Assembly (NCBI GenBank): GCA_905183005.1
Contig: CAJJDO010000039.1
Coordinates: 191,187 to 255,186 of the forward strand
Reading direction: 5' to 3'
Length of the DNA stretch: 64,000 bases
Source of the DNA: Paramecium pentaurelia
Taxonomy: Eukaryota; Ciliophora; Oligohymenophorea; Peniculida; Parameciidae
The notes below the pieces were generated by a model. The model saw only the letters and a program-made list of their open reading frames with translations. It was not told where the DNA came from and did not search any database. Positions 27,223 through 39,072 of the stretch are shown here, piece by piece. The translations under genes and the position numbers were made by a program. How positions within the stretch are numbered: the stretch's first letter is position 1; every line of letters begins with the position of its first letter.

Positions 27223-28428
27223 ATGGGGAGTCAATGTTCGAATTGTTAGAGTTGTTAAAAGAAAGACGAAATTTTGATTAGTGAATTTCACTAATAATCT
27301 ATGAATCACTATTCTAATAATTAGTAAGATTGTGAGGAAGATGATGAATAAGAAAATACATTTAAGGAAGAGCAAAAAGAATCTAAATAACCAATTTAAA
27401 ATTCAGTTGAACATGAAGTTCAAAATTAGGCATAATCTGAAAAGAAAATGGAGATAAATTTAACTTCTTGTAAATTTTACATTAAATAGTTAGAGTCTAA
27501 TAGTGATAGTTAGAGAAAGAAAAATGAAATGGCATTTAGAAATCATGAGGATATTTTAGAAACGTTGGGAAGCAGATCAAATTGTAAATAAAGAGAAAGA
27601 AGAAGCAAACATATATTTAAGAGTGGAGCATCTTATGAAGGTGAGTGGATAGGTTAATAAAGAGATGGATATGGAGTTTAAATTTGGGTAGACGGTGCTA
27701 AATATGAAGGAGAGTGGAAGAATAATAAAGCTGATGGGAAGGGTAAGTTTTGGCATTTAGGAGGAGATTATTATGAAGGATTATGGAAATAAGATAGGGC
27801 TTGTGGTAAAGGAATATATATACATGCTAATGGGGCTAAGTTTGAAGGTGAATGGTTGAATGATTAACCTCACGGTTATGGAATAGAGGTTTGGGTCGAT
27901 AATTCTAGATATGAGGGAAATTATAGTCATGGAAAGAAAGATGGCTTTGGAAAATATTTTTGGAATGATGGTTCTATTTATATCGGAAATTGGTAAAGTA
28001 ATGTTATGGATGGATATGGAGTTCATTATTGGGTTGATGGTAGAGTAATATTTATATTAAATTAAGAAATACGAAGGTGGGTGGAAAAAGAGTTAAATGA
28101 ATGGAAGAGGTACTTATAATTGGCCTGATGGAAGATAGTATAATGGAGAATACCTAAATGATAAGAAATAAGGATATGGAGTATATGTTTGGCCAGATGG
28201 ACGAAGTATTAATCAATGAATTAAATTCAAGAATATGAAGGTTATTGGGTAAATGGGAAGTAGGCTGGAAAAGGTAGATACATATTGCCTAATGGTAAGA
28301 GTTAATTAGGATTGTGGGAAGGAGGTAGACGTGTTATGTGGTTAGATTAGGATGAAGACATCAAGCCTCTTGGCTGGGATGATTATGAAGATCCTAAATA
28401 ATATTACATTAATCATGCTTATAGTTGA
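27223..28428 (+). CDS. MORN-repeat protein with N-terminal acylation signal
   Basis: 385 residues after removing introns 28045-28066 (22 bp) and 28206-28231 (26 bp). The start MGSQCSNCQSCQKK has Gly2 and nearby cysteines, a classical N-myristoylation plus palmitoylation signal (inference). An acidic, glutamine-rich linker of ~120 residues leads into about eight MORN repeats, each of the type YEGEWxxxxxDGYG (for example YEGEWIGQQRDGYG, FEGEWLNDQPHGYG, YEGNYSHGKKDGFG). MORN proteins bind membranes and scaffold cortical and basal-body structures. The tail WDDYEDPKQYYINHAYS is not part of a repeat. Confidence 0.9.
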
Positions 28429-28785
28429 ATTTATTTTATTTATACCTAAGTTTAATATTAATATTAAGTGAAAATAATCTATTTATTTCCAGTTTTTTTA
28501 ATTTCTAACTTATATAAACCAATCCATAAAGGATCCTTCAATTATAAACAATAGATAGTATTTATTATTTTCAGTAATTGATAACTAAGCTGGAATACCT
28601 GATTTAAGTATTTTTATAGAAAATATTCTTTTGGTAAACTATTTGTTGCACAGTTTATATATTATTGTATACATCAGCTGTTCAATTAATTAGCTGATAT
28701 TGATATCTTTAATCTAAAATTTAAGGATAATAATGAAAAATTTAACAATATAATAAAATATATATTTATTAAATCTAACAGTAAT
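28429..28785. other. intergenic, possibly with an unresolved minus-strand frame
   Basis: About 360 bp. On the minus strand a TGA-free frame crosses most of the interval and into the MORN 3' end, but no start, stop and splice set made a credible protein. Confidence 0.3.
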
Positions 28786-30101
28786 ATGTCCAAAAGAAGT
28801 GAAGAACGTGTGATGTTTAAGAATTCTAATTACTTGCTAGACTCAAATTCAATTGATATGAAGAAGCAATTCAATTTTAATATTTATGACCGTCAATCAT
28901 CTGCAGAGCGTAAATCTACTGACAGTGGATAGGGAAGATATTATAACTCATATTACTAAAGGCCATAACCTTAAAGATCCCCTAATGAATATAAGCCATT
29001 TACTAATAATTAATTGAGTAAAATACCATCCTTTTTGAATTATGATAAAGGTGATAAACCTAAACGATTTCCTTCAAACGAAATTTAATAACAAGTAAAT
29101 TCATTTTAGTATCTTCCTAAATAATAATACTCATCTATGCATGATAGAGAACAATCTTAAAAAAGAATGTTTTATTTGAATGATATTGTTTAAGTGTAAA
29201 AAAGATAATAAAGCCCAACTATTTTTTCAAAAAAATAAAGTCTTATAGATGTAGATAGAACATGGATGTAAACTAATTAATAAAAGCATTCTTTTTTTAG
29301 TCCAAAAAATAATGTTTAACCAAAATTATCTAAAAATGCTAGTGATTATATTTCAAATTATCGGCCATTCACATCATTGGATGTATAAAATGATAAGAAT
29401 TTAAACTAAAATGCATCATAAAAACTTCATCCATATTTAAACAACAATTCAAAATTTGATATAGACAAACTGAGAATGGAATTGGAATAATACAAGATAA
29501 ATAATAAAAGTAGAGTAGGAGATGGAATATCTATTTTAAAAAATAGAGAAGCAAATAAGGATTCTACTAATACATTTATTAAAAGAGATGTTTCACCTAA
29601 ATTAAACTTTAATTACATTAAACCAAAAGGTATTCATATATAACATTTATAGCTGAAGAACAGAAAAAAGATATTTTTTTTAATTATAGATAACAAAAGT
29701 AGAGTTCTCCATAAAAATAGATTTAAAGTTTAAAAGCTTCAGAATTAGGAAATCCAAAAAAATAACCATTTTAATTAATAAACCCAAAAAGTGATTAATA
29801 AGGAATTTTGTCTGATAATTAGAGATATTTATAGGATCGAAGAAAGACTCCAGAAACAAATAGGGTAGAAGAATTAAGAAAATAGTTATATAGTACTTAT
29901 AAACCATCAAATAAAGATTTATTTTTTGAATCACTAAATAAGTCTACACCTTATAATAAGAGTAATATTCATAATGATTAGTAGTTGCAAATTAGAGAGA
30001 ACAAAATTAGTAATCATCTATTAATAGAGAGAAAGATTAGATAAAATATAAATTAGATAAAAAATTCATCTGATATTTATTATTATTATTATTATTAAAT
30101 A
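28786..30101 (+). CDS. unknown disordered protein, Asn/Ser/Gln-rich
   Basis: Begins MSKRSEERVMFKNSNYLLD at 28786; one intron, 29630-29652 (23 bp). About 430 codons, hydrophilic and low-complexity, with SPxx and RxPQ-type motifs, no membrane segment and no known domain. No TGA closes it: the frame continues through a short TAT repeat directly into the ATG of the next gene at 30102. So either the true end is hidden by an unrecognised intron, or this and the next feature are one protein of about 1140 residues. Confidence 0.55.
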
Positions 30102-32370
30102 ATGCTTCAATAATCATAACTAATCCATCATTCAGTCATTAAATATGATGATAATGATGTACCATTGATGTTTGAAGTTTTACCTTTTGAAGGGAGAGGA
30201 GACTATACTTTTGAAGAATTTCAATAACTATAAGAGCGGATAGTATCACATTAATAAATGATGGAAAATTACAAAGTAAATACTTGGGAAACTATGCATT
30301 ATTATGAAATAGTTACTGTTGATAAATGTAAATCAGCATTCTTAGATAATAATGAGGAGTACCAAGGTATGATAACTATGGTAGAAATGTTTAATGCAGA
30401 AGTAACTGTTTTAAGTTCATCAGGTCTTAAATGCCTAATAAAGGAATGCTAGAATACGTAATGGAATGTGGAGACTATAGTTTTTTCGTTCTTTAGCCAA
30501 TATAATAAGAGAAATATCATTCTTTACACGTAATAGAGAGTTGCAAGCTAAATTCATAACAAAGTGTTATAATTGGGCTTTAGAAACAATAACCAAAATA
30601 GATTATCAAAGTCGTAAACTCGACAGTGATTAAGGACCAACTAGACCACCAACAGGATAAACTAAGAGACCATTTAGTAGTGTAACTTAAGCTAAAAGAC
30701 CTTAAAGTGCTCTTACAATTAAAAGTATGAGACCATAATCTGGATATCCAACTACTGTGATAGATGGATATGCAGAAACAACAATTGAATAAACTCATCC
30801 AGATAGACCTGATTCTGGAGTTACTGGTACTATTCGTATTGACTAAATGGTATTTAATAATTTAAATTATATTTAAGAAAGAATCTCAATATAGTAAAGG
30901 GACTTTACTTCCAGGAGATATAATTTAAGATTAATTACATGATTATTAAAATGGATTTAGAACTAAACATGATTCAATGCCTCCACCTGATTAACGTTTG
31001 ACTAATTATAAAAGAAGGATCATTTAAAATTTTTAAGCACCTAGACCTTAAAGTGCAATAGATAGTTCAGGTAAAATTAAAATGAAATCAACATTTCCAA
31101 AACCAATAAAATCAGCTAAGACAGCTATAATTGAAGAGAGAGATGAAGAAGTAATTTAAGGAGATTTAGTAGATAATAATGATGAAGTATTATTAAATGA
31201 AGAAGATTTGGCTGCAAGATAAGCTGAGAATGAGGCTAAATTAATTATTTAAGAAGAAGAAGCTAAAAAGAAAGAAAGGACTCTTGAACCTTAAATAAAA
31301 GTTTTTTTGAATGATGAATAAGTAGAAAATAATTAGAAACCTAGAAACTTAGATTTTGAAACAAGAGATGGTTTTTAATAATATTAAAATTCTAATTAAT
31401 CTGATGAATTAAATATTTAAAAGAAATATTAAAAACTTAGAAATAAAGAAGCATAATAAAAAAGAGAGGATGAAGAATTAGTTGCTATGATGCATTAATG
31501 GTCTTCAAATAAAGCTAGAGTTGAAAGAGAAATGAATAGAAGAATAGAGAGTGCAACTTATGGTAATAGATTTAGAGAATTAGAAATGAAAGAAAGACAA
31601 AATAAAGAAAAAGATTACAAAGAACTTAATAAAGTAAATTAATATACATGAATCATGTAGATCCAAAAGAATCATTAATTGAGTTTGAATAAGAACAAAT
31701 CAAAATGGGAAGATGATTTAAGTGATCTATCAGATGAAGAGGAAGAGATGATTTAAAATAATATAGAAATTGATGGATAAACAGGATTGATTGATGATGA
31801 TGGATAAAAACGATAATAAAAAAGAATTCGACCTTAAACTTGTTAACCTAGAAATTTAAATGAAAAATTACCTAATTATTAAAAAGAACCAAAATTTATG
31901 AATAATACTGATTTTAGAGGACTTGAATCTAAAATATCAAAACATAATATCAACAAAATTAAAAAATTACATGGAAATATCATAGGATTATAAGAGGAAG
32001 ATGAAGCTAATCGTCTTTAACCTGAGTAAAGTATGTCAATCTATGGAAAAAATTAATCTTTAACTTAATAGTAAAAAAGACCTTTGTCTGCTATTTTGGC
32101 TGCCTAACCATTGGATTAAGTTCGTTATGATTAATTATAAGTAAATTTATTATTAAAAATATAAAGGAAATTGAAGAAATAAAATTAAGATTAGCTAAAA
32201 AAGGAGTCACTGTTCCAGTTTAAAAATTAGTTAATGCTTTATTAATTCCAGATCCAATAAATCTAAAAGATCCTGAAGGAAATACTTTACCTCCACCAGG
32301 ATTTGGAATGAAAGTGGATCCATTTGCAAAAAAAAAAAAGTCAAAAAAGAAGAAGAGAAGTAAGAAATGA
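30102..32370 (+). CDS. unknown long charged protein with RPQSA-type linkers
   Basis: 712 residues after removal of five introns: 30424-30452 (29 bp), 30564-30583 (20), 30850-30877 (28), 31634-31660 (27), 32141-32166 (26). The N-terminal ~130 residues look folded (PLMFEVLPFEGRGDYTFEEF, YYEIVTVDKC). Then come repeats of proline/arginine linkers (GPTRPPTGQTKRP, AKRPQSAL), long acidic and coiled-coil-prone stretches (EEDLAARQAENEAKLI), and a lysine-rich C-terminus (KKKKSKKKKRSKK). RPQSA-like linkers are frequent in ciliary and cytoskeletal proteins of protists (general impression, not proof). The 20-bp intron is at the lower size limit. Confidence 0.6.
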
Positions 32371-32518
32371 GTTACTATATAATTTTATTTTTCAAGATTT
32401 AATTCTTTTTTTTTAATAAACAATTAATTATTTAATATTTTAATTGATTGATTGATAGAGATAATCTAAAAGAATTTATTTTTTTAAAAAGGTAGAAATG
32501 ACTATTTTTATATACATA

Positions 32519-33343
32519 TCAATTTTATGATACTTGTGATCTTCCTTTAGGAGATATTCTTAATGAAATCTAATTAGCATTAGCTTTAACATTTAGATAT
32601 TTAATTGGACTACTTTTTGTCCTATCATCAACTTAATCAGATTATGTATTTCCTAATATTCTTCTTCCCTATCTTGTTTCTTCTTATGTTTCCTCTTTAT
32701 TAGGGGGATTAGATTAATAATTTTAGACTTATTGTTCTTTTGGAAATAATAGATTTGCCTTTTATGAATATTTTAATACAATTACTTGTGATTATTAAAT
32801 TGATTAACTATTTTTTTCTTCTGCTAATGTTACTTTACTCTTAAATTCACTGCCAACATCTTTTTAAGATTCAGGAAGTCTTGTTTGATTATTACTTCCT
32901 AACAACTTTTTTTTAGCTAACCCATTCTTCAACCCTTCTAATTATTCTACAGCTTTTTAAAGAACAACAAGTTCAAATGTAGTAGTTTTAAGAAGACTTT
33001 GAGTTGGATGCTGATTTACTTTTTAGTTTAATATTTGAATTTGATTATTAGCATTTTCAAGCTATTTTTTGAGATTCTAGTTCTCTTTCTCTAAAGTTTA
33101 AATTCTTAAGACCATATTTTCATAAGATTGCCCATTAGGAAGATTGCTAGCTTATCTATTATTAATTCTCAAATCTCTTGAGTAATGATTATTAGTCTCA
33201 CCTTCATATTTTTATTTGGGTTAATTATGTGTGGGTGTAAAATGTTGTGGAGAAGCAACCCTTTAAAGAGGTGAATTGGAAGCGTTTCTCTAAGGTTATT
33301 GATATGTTTAAGGTATAACTTATTAAGAATAATGTTGCTACAT
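32519..33343 (-). CDS. coiled-coil protein, Gln-rich
   Basis: 274 residues, no intron, from ATG at 33343 to TGA at 32519. A disordered N-terminus with TPTHNQPKQKYEG is followed by a clear coiled coil (IQTLEKENQNLKKQLENANN), a second helical segment (ELVVLQKAVEQLEGLKN) and a serine/arginine-containing tail (ISLRISPKGRSQ). No known family or membrane segment. Tail-to-tail with the gene ending at 32370. Confidence 0.65.
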
Positions 33344-33362
33344 TTAATAAAAATATTAACAG

Positions 33363-34400
33363 TCAGATTTTTAAGATTTTTATTGAGAAATAGGATATTT
33401 TCTTAAAGATAGAATATATTCTAATAGAGTTTATCAAAACACTTTTGATAAGCACTATTTATTAAAAAAGAGTAAAGATTTATTATTATTATATATATAT
33501 TTATTAAATTGCTTACCATGCAAGAATTTTAGTATGTGAGTTTAAACATTCCAAAAAGAAACTCTTGATTGGCTTAATTGGTTATCGATGAAAATGATGG
33601 GTAGATTTTAAATTATAAAAAACATCAATATTTTGATTACTATTTAGATGCAAATAGTTAGCTTTATAAGTTATTCTATATGAATTTTATCTTGATGCAC
33701 TTAAATTTATGATTTGCTTTGACATAATTTTTACCTTAAATAGCTCAGTAAAAATATCAGAGTAAATATTCAATGTTGACTATCTACATGGCAGAATTCC
33801 TTTTAATACACTATCTTCTGTTTTTGGTTGGCAAGGAATAATAATTGGATTTTTATATGGTTTACTATATTAATTTATAAATAAATGCTAAGAATATAAT
33901 AATTATAATGAACAAACAATTAATGAAAAACAGCTGAAGTTTATTTATTAATAGGAATAGCTTTAACTTTAGCTTCATTTGATTAATGGAACCATAATAA
34001 AAAATTGAAATTTTAAACTAGTAGAGTACTTAATATAAATTTATTAAGCATTATTATTATTTTGGCAATAGTAGAATCATTCATTTGATAATTCTAGTTT
34101 TCTTCTTGTAAATTATTATTTTATTTTAGGTGAATTCCTGATATTAGTGGATAGTAAAATTCAGCAATTACAATTTCAGAATAGTAAAAGGATGTTTAGT
34201 CTATATATGGAATTTACTTTTTTTTTTAAATCAATAGATAGGATTTTTCATAATACCAGACACTTTATTAGAATATTTACATTTGGGATACAACTTATTT
34301 TTAATCAGAATATGTCAAATTATAGTAAATTTAGATATGCATTTAGTAAAAAGAAAGAAAGCAGAATGAGAAATATAATAATGTTTTGATTTATGAAATG
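33363..34400. other. unresolved gene-sized interval
   Basis: About 1 kb certainly large enough for a gene. On the + strand there are hydrophobic TGA-free frames, for example around 33690-34010 (VDYLHGRIPFNTLSSVFGW) and 34120-34389 (GEFLILVDSKIQQL). On the minus strand a frame from ATG at 34051 stays open for ~95 codons. No combination of starts, short GT-AG introns and TGA gave one continuous product on either strand. Probably a multi-intron membrane-protein gene whose splicing I could not solve. Confidence 0.4.
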
Positions 34401-34414
34401 CAAAGGAAAATACT

Positions 34415-35252
34415 TCAGTTTACTTAATTATATTATGCAGATGGTTAAGGCATTGTGGCTTTTGGTTTATCTTCTTTGCATCTATTGCATTTATCTCTTC
34501 TGGCGTAATTAAAATTACCACAAATGTTACATTTCCAGTCATCTGGGTTAGGGACATATTTCTTGCCTTTGTCATCCTAAGAAAAGAAGTTAGAGAGTTA
34601 ATGAATACTTTTACAGCCTATTCTCTACTTTTCTTACATCTATTACACTCTGTACGATGAGGGAAATTGATATTATAACAATACTTGCACTTCCAATTAT
34701 CCTCATTATGTAAAAAGGATAAAGGTTTTTTCTTTTTTCTATAAAGAGATTTAGATATATAAAATAATCATACTTACTACGGCTCTTGCTACTGCTACTA
34801 CTAGAATCACTACTACTAGAAGAAGAACTACTACTACTGGCTTTTAATAATTAGGATAAATTAAACCTCTCTTTCTCTTTTTCTTTTTATCTTTCTTAGA
34901 TTTGTCAGACTTATTTTTCTTCTTTTTTTTTACTCCCTAATCTGATCATACAAAATACAAAATTCAAATACCACTCAAACTAATACTATTACTACTTAAA
35001 CTATCAACAGGGGTAGGTTGTTGAGGAGGAATATTATATTAGGGCACTGAACTTACAAATAACTTTATTACTTTGTGGCTATACATAATAGCCATACCCA
35101 TTATAATTCAATGATGGGAATTGTTATTATTCAAATCCATATATTTATTGTTGTTGAGCATAGTAAACCTACTGAAACAATGGTACTTATGGCTACCCTT
35201 ACGGACCTTAACTATCAAAAGGAAACTTTTAAGGATGATTTTGATAACTCAT
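34415..35252 (-). CDS. RanBP2-type zinc-finger, SR-rich RNA-binding protein (ZRANB2-like)
   Basis: 227 residues after removing five introns: 35047-35071 (25 bp), 34942-34971 (30), 34841-34866 (26), 34739-34773 (35), 34577-34614 (38); the last two are long for this genome. N-terminal ~60 residues are Gln/Pro/Tyr-rich; then a lysine block (KKKKKNKSDKSKKDKKKKRK), a serine run and SKSRSK; then two RanBP2 zinc fingers, WKCKYC...N...CNRC and WKCNICGNFNYARRDKCNRC, both fitting WxCxxCx3Nx6CxxC. ZRANB2-type fingers bind GGU-containing RNA and act in splicing. Here the fingers follow the SR region, the reverse of the human protein. Confidence 0.85.
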
Positions 35253-35264
35253 TTATATTAATAA
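35253..35264. promoter_or_regulatory. 12-bp gap between divergent start codons
   Basis: Only 12 bp separate the first base of the ZRANB2-like ATG (35252, minus) from the ATG of the plus-strand gene (35265). Any bidirectional promoter must reach into the coding regions, or one of the two starts is wrong. Confidence 0.45.
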
Positions 35265-35678
35265 ATGTATGTCTAAAATAATCCCCATAAAATCCACTAA
35301 AATCGATCTCTATCCTTCACTGAAAACCACTCCAAATTTAATAATAATTAACTTAATCAATTCATAAAGGAATAATTGTTTGAATTAAAAAGAAAAAGAA
35401 AACTTCCATCCTTAATTTAATAAGAATCTGATTATCTTATGGATGAGATAAATAAAATAAATAATATTTATAAGATTCCTAATATTAAAACCTAACTTGC
35501 AATACCAAAGATCAGTTAATTGTAAAATTCCAAATAGAATTCTGTCAATAAGTTAAAACCTTCAATTATACTCTCAGAAAATAGACCATATAGACTACGC
35601 ACATATTTAAAATAAACATAACCAATTATTAAAATAAACAATATAATCATCAAAAATGAAGACCCATGTTAATATTGA
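35265..35678 (+). CDS. unknown small basic protein
   Basis: 137 residues, no intron, ATG 35265 to TGA 35676. Begins MYVQNNPHKIHQNRSLSF, contains a basic block (ELKRKRKLPSL) and a helical acidic segment (QESDYLMDEINKINNIY), ends KNEDPCQY. Lysine and asparagine rich, no membrane segment, no known family. The basic block could act as a nuclear signal (inference). Confidence 0.6.
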
Positions 35679-35928
35679 TTTTATTTTAAATCTAAATTCA
35701 AAAATATATTTATTATTAATGTTCCAAGGTCATGAACCTAATGCATTTTTAAGAATACATTAGGGATCAAACGCTTGAATGCTTTTTATTATTTCCTTCT
35801 AGTTGCGATTAAAATGGAATTTAATCTAATTTAATCTTTGATCAAAGAAGGTATGAATAATTATACTTTTTTATATATTAATTTAATAATTTAAATAAGA
35901 ACTTATATTATGGGAATAAGTAAGGCAA

Positions 35929-36936
35929 TCAATAAATTCTGTATTTTTTTATCAAATTTTATTTTTTCCCCCAATAAATCAAATTTATTATACCAAAAAT
36001 TATTAGGAATGGTCCTACACAAAGACATGGTAATGTTATCACTAAAATTGGATCTGAAAATTATCCATTATTGTGTAAAAGAACATATTTTTTAGTTTCC
36101 GTAAATGCGTCATTAGTTTCTAATTATTGATCAATTTAAAACTTACTAATTTGTATATTAACTGTGTATGTACCAGCTTCTAAATCTTAATCGATTCTTC
36201 CCCATAATTTCCTGAACCTACTTAATGGAGATGGCCTCATCCAATTTATAAATCTTTCTAATTTAAATGAAAATAATCACCTGATTCCATATCAATCCAT
36301 TATTTGTCTAAGTTAATATTTGTAAACTTTTCTCTATCAGATTCCCATGAAATACCTTTATCTGTGATTAAAATTTATTTCCCGTCTTTTATCAAAAAGA
36401 ATTCATCTTAAAAATAATAAATCTTACAGTCTTACCATTCATATAAGAATAAGCAGCAATACCACATGGTATAGCTATATCATCTTATTATAAGGCTTTT
36501 CCTGTTACACTTAAGATTTTACCCATTTCCATATTAGTTTTATATTGATCACAAATTGAAGTGTCGAAATCGGAGTCTCCATACAATTAATCATAAGGGA
36601 TGCTATTAAAGTATTTATCAGTGTTTTAGAAAAAGGACGAAACTTCGTATGAAAAAAATACAGGAGATTTCATCTTTTATGGTACATCAATATTAATCTA
36701 AGGTTATTTTTAACATAAAATTACAGAACATTAATTCTTTAGGGTGCAAATTTCATCATATCTAGTAGATATATATTCATAATCTATATCAACTGTTTGT
36801 GATACAATTCCAAATGCAATCAATACCAATCCTTTTTTATTTTCATAATCATACCCATTAAGATAAGCAATATTGGATTCAACTTTACGTATTTTAATTT
36901 CCATTCTTACAATTATTTGTTTTATTCAGGATTCAT
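35929..36936 (-). CDS. CDC50/Lem3-family P4-ATPase subunit
   Basis: 310 residues, three introns: 36832-36854 (23 bp), 36407-36435 (29), 36258-36280 (23). CDC50 proteins escort lipid flippases (P4-ATPases) out of the ER and take part in transport. Seen in order: short cytosolic N-terminus, first membrane helix (NPILLILMGLVLIAFGIV), EYISTRYDE, the ectodomain motif KMKSPVFFSYEVSSFFQN, IPCGIAAYSYMNG, WMRPSPLSRFRKLWGRI, and a second helix near the C-terminus (LVITLPCLCVGPFLIIFGII). Two-helix topology and the conserved W-M-R ... F-R-K-L segment are diagnostic. The first intron is needed to reach the proper N-terminus. Confidence 0.9.
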
Positions 36937-37140
36937 ATGCAACTTTTATGTTTTTGGAAATTTTAATTATTTTTATGCAAAAGTAAACTTTCAATTTCAA
37001 AATGTTTTTTTATCAAAACCATTTCATTTGAGAACAAATGAAAGCAATATCAAATCTACTTAAATAATTTTAGAAAATTAACTAAGTTAAATTGCTCTAA
37101 TGAATTTAGTTTGAAAATTTTAAATTATTAAATTATTTGT

Positions 37141-39037
37141 ATGAAGAAAGTATAACATTCAGAAGGCATGATTGATGCTATCTATTATTTGTAGAAATGT
37201 CAATTGATTATGAAACATTTCAATACCTAAAACCCAAATGTTATCGAGTGGTTATTTCAATTAGATGAAACCCAAAAGTAATTTGAGTAAAATTAATGTC
37301 ATCATCCCTTGTTGGAACAGTGTGCATAATTTATAAATCATAAAATTATCCATCCTTTTCTTTTATGTTTAGAATAAGTTTTGTAATTTAAAAATTTTGA
37401 ATAAGAATTACAAAAACACAAATTAGAGATTGATTATGTAATACGAAGACTTTAAATAGTATTGCATTATTTTAATAAATTAGATAAGAGAATTTTTGCC
37501 CAATATCTCAAAAGTTCCATTGGATGATATCTATTGTTTAAGCAATACCCATTAAGAATGGGCTCATTTAGCTAAGTATATTCAGTTTATTGATGTAATT
37601 TGAAAAACAAATATAGCTTGATGACCCAGAGATCTTAGATTTGCAATTTGAAAAGTTTAACGATTACATTTCAGTAGGCTGTGCATATGCAAAATTAGGA
37701 AATATGATTAAACTACCTGTTTTCAGTATGATCTTCTAAAATTTGGGAGGAGCCTTCCTTATAACAAATATTGAGAAGGCAAGATAAATTAAACTAAAAG
37801 AAATGACAAATCCTTCTGTCAAATTCATTTAAAATTTATGGAGTATTTAAGATAAGGCACCAGTTTTAAAGAATTTTATGAAATACTCAATGACTAAAAT
37901 ATAATCTCATCACAAAATATATGTTCCTTATTTATTCAAACCAACATTTACTTTGGAAAGAATAAATCAAGAAATTGAAAGTGGAACATTATTTTAGCAA
38001 GAAGAATTTAAAGGGTTTGATTTAATAGATGAAAATTTATATGAAAAATTGATATAATCTCTCTTTCGAAAGGATAGATAAAATAAAATAAAAGTTAGAG
38101 TGTTATCAGCAAATAAGGAAGTATTTAGATCAAAAATTGATGAAGAATTAATAGTAAAATAAATAGCCAACATCAGCAAAGATCATAATAATATTTTTGA
38201 AGGAACATCCCCTGGATTGGATGGCAAAATTAAGAAAGTGATCTTATAAATCCATGGTGGAGGATGGGTTGGGATGTCATCATTTAGCCATCAAACATAT
38301 ACTAGAAAATGGGCTAACCATATTGGAGAAGATTGTGTAATTTTTAGTATTGATTATCGACTTGCTCCTAAATACCCTTATCCATATGCCCTTGAGGATG
38401 TATGGTAATTATATCTTTGGATTGTAATTCTTCTTAAGTATATTAGCTCTATTTTAGCAAATTTTATATGAATATAAATTTGGAGTAATTAATTCTTGCT
38501 GGTGATTCTGCAGGTGGTAATATGGCCCTTGGTATTTGTTTTCGTGCTATTAAAATGGGTATCAGGGTACCAGATGGATTATTTTTACCTTATCCTGTTG
38601 TAAATCTAAACTTCAAAGTCTTTAATCCATATTTACTCAATGGATTGATTGATCAAATAGCTCCTACAACAATTTTGGTTGTAGTTTTAAGAGAATATTT
38701 AAATAGTGGAAAAGAACATCCAGATACTGATCCTTATCTTAGTCCTATAATAGCTGATGATTCTTTCTTAACTAAGTATTTAATTTATTCATTTCTGAGA
38801 TTGCCTAAGATGCGCATTATCTGTGGGGCTAAAGATAGTTTAACTGGAGATACAATAAGATTTGTTAATAAAATGAGAAAATTGCATCATGATATTAAAT
38901 TGGATATTTTTAATTGTTTATCACATGGATTTATGAATTTTGAGGTTCCAATAGTTGGAGTTACTCATATAGGTTCAGTGATTAATATAAGTTGTAAAAT
39001 GGTTTAAGAATTATTTAAATCAAGTGAAGTATAATGA
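37141..39037 (+). CDS. hormone-sensitive-lipase-type esterase
   Basis: 608 residues, three introns: 37459-37483 (25 bp), 37595-37616 (22), 38424-38446 (23). Alpha/beta hydrolase of the HSL family. The N-terminal ~300 residues are the HSL-type regulatory domain (QEWAHLAKYIQFID, FNDYISVGCAYAKLG). The catalytic domain has the oxyanion motif IHGGGWVGMSS, SIDYRLAPKYPYPYALEDVW, the nucleophile elbow GDSAGGN, an acid region CGAKDSLTGD and the catalytic His in SHGFMNF. Presence of the N-terminal domain points to a neutral lipid esterase, possibly of lipid droplets, rather than a small carboxylesterase. All triad elements are intact. Confidence 0.9.
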
Positions 39038-39072
39038 TTATACAGATAGATAGATATATATATATAAAAATA

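Noticed and set aside
35075..35281. 68-codon + strand frame starting at 35075
   Set aside because: Antisense of the first exons of the ZRANB2-like gene; the real plus-strand gene starts at 35265 in another frame.
38522..39007. 161-codon frame as a separate short hydrolase
   Set aside because: It is only the last exon region of the HSL-type esterase; the nucleophile elbow and oxyanion motif lie upstream across a 23-bp intron.
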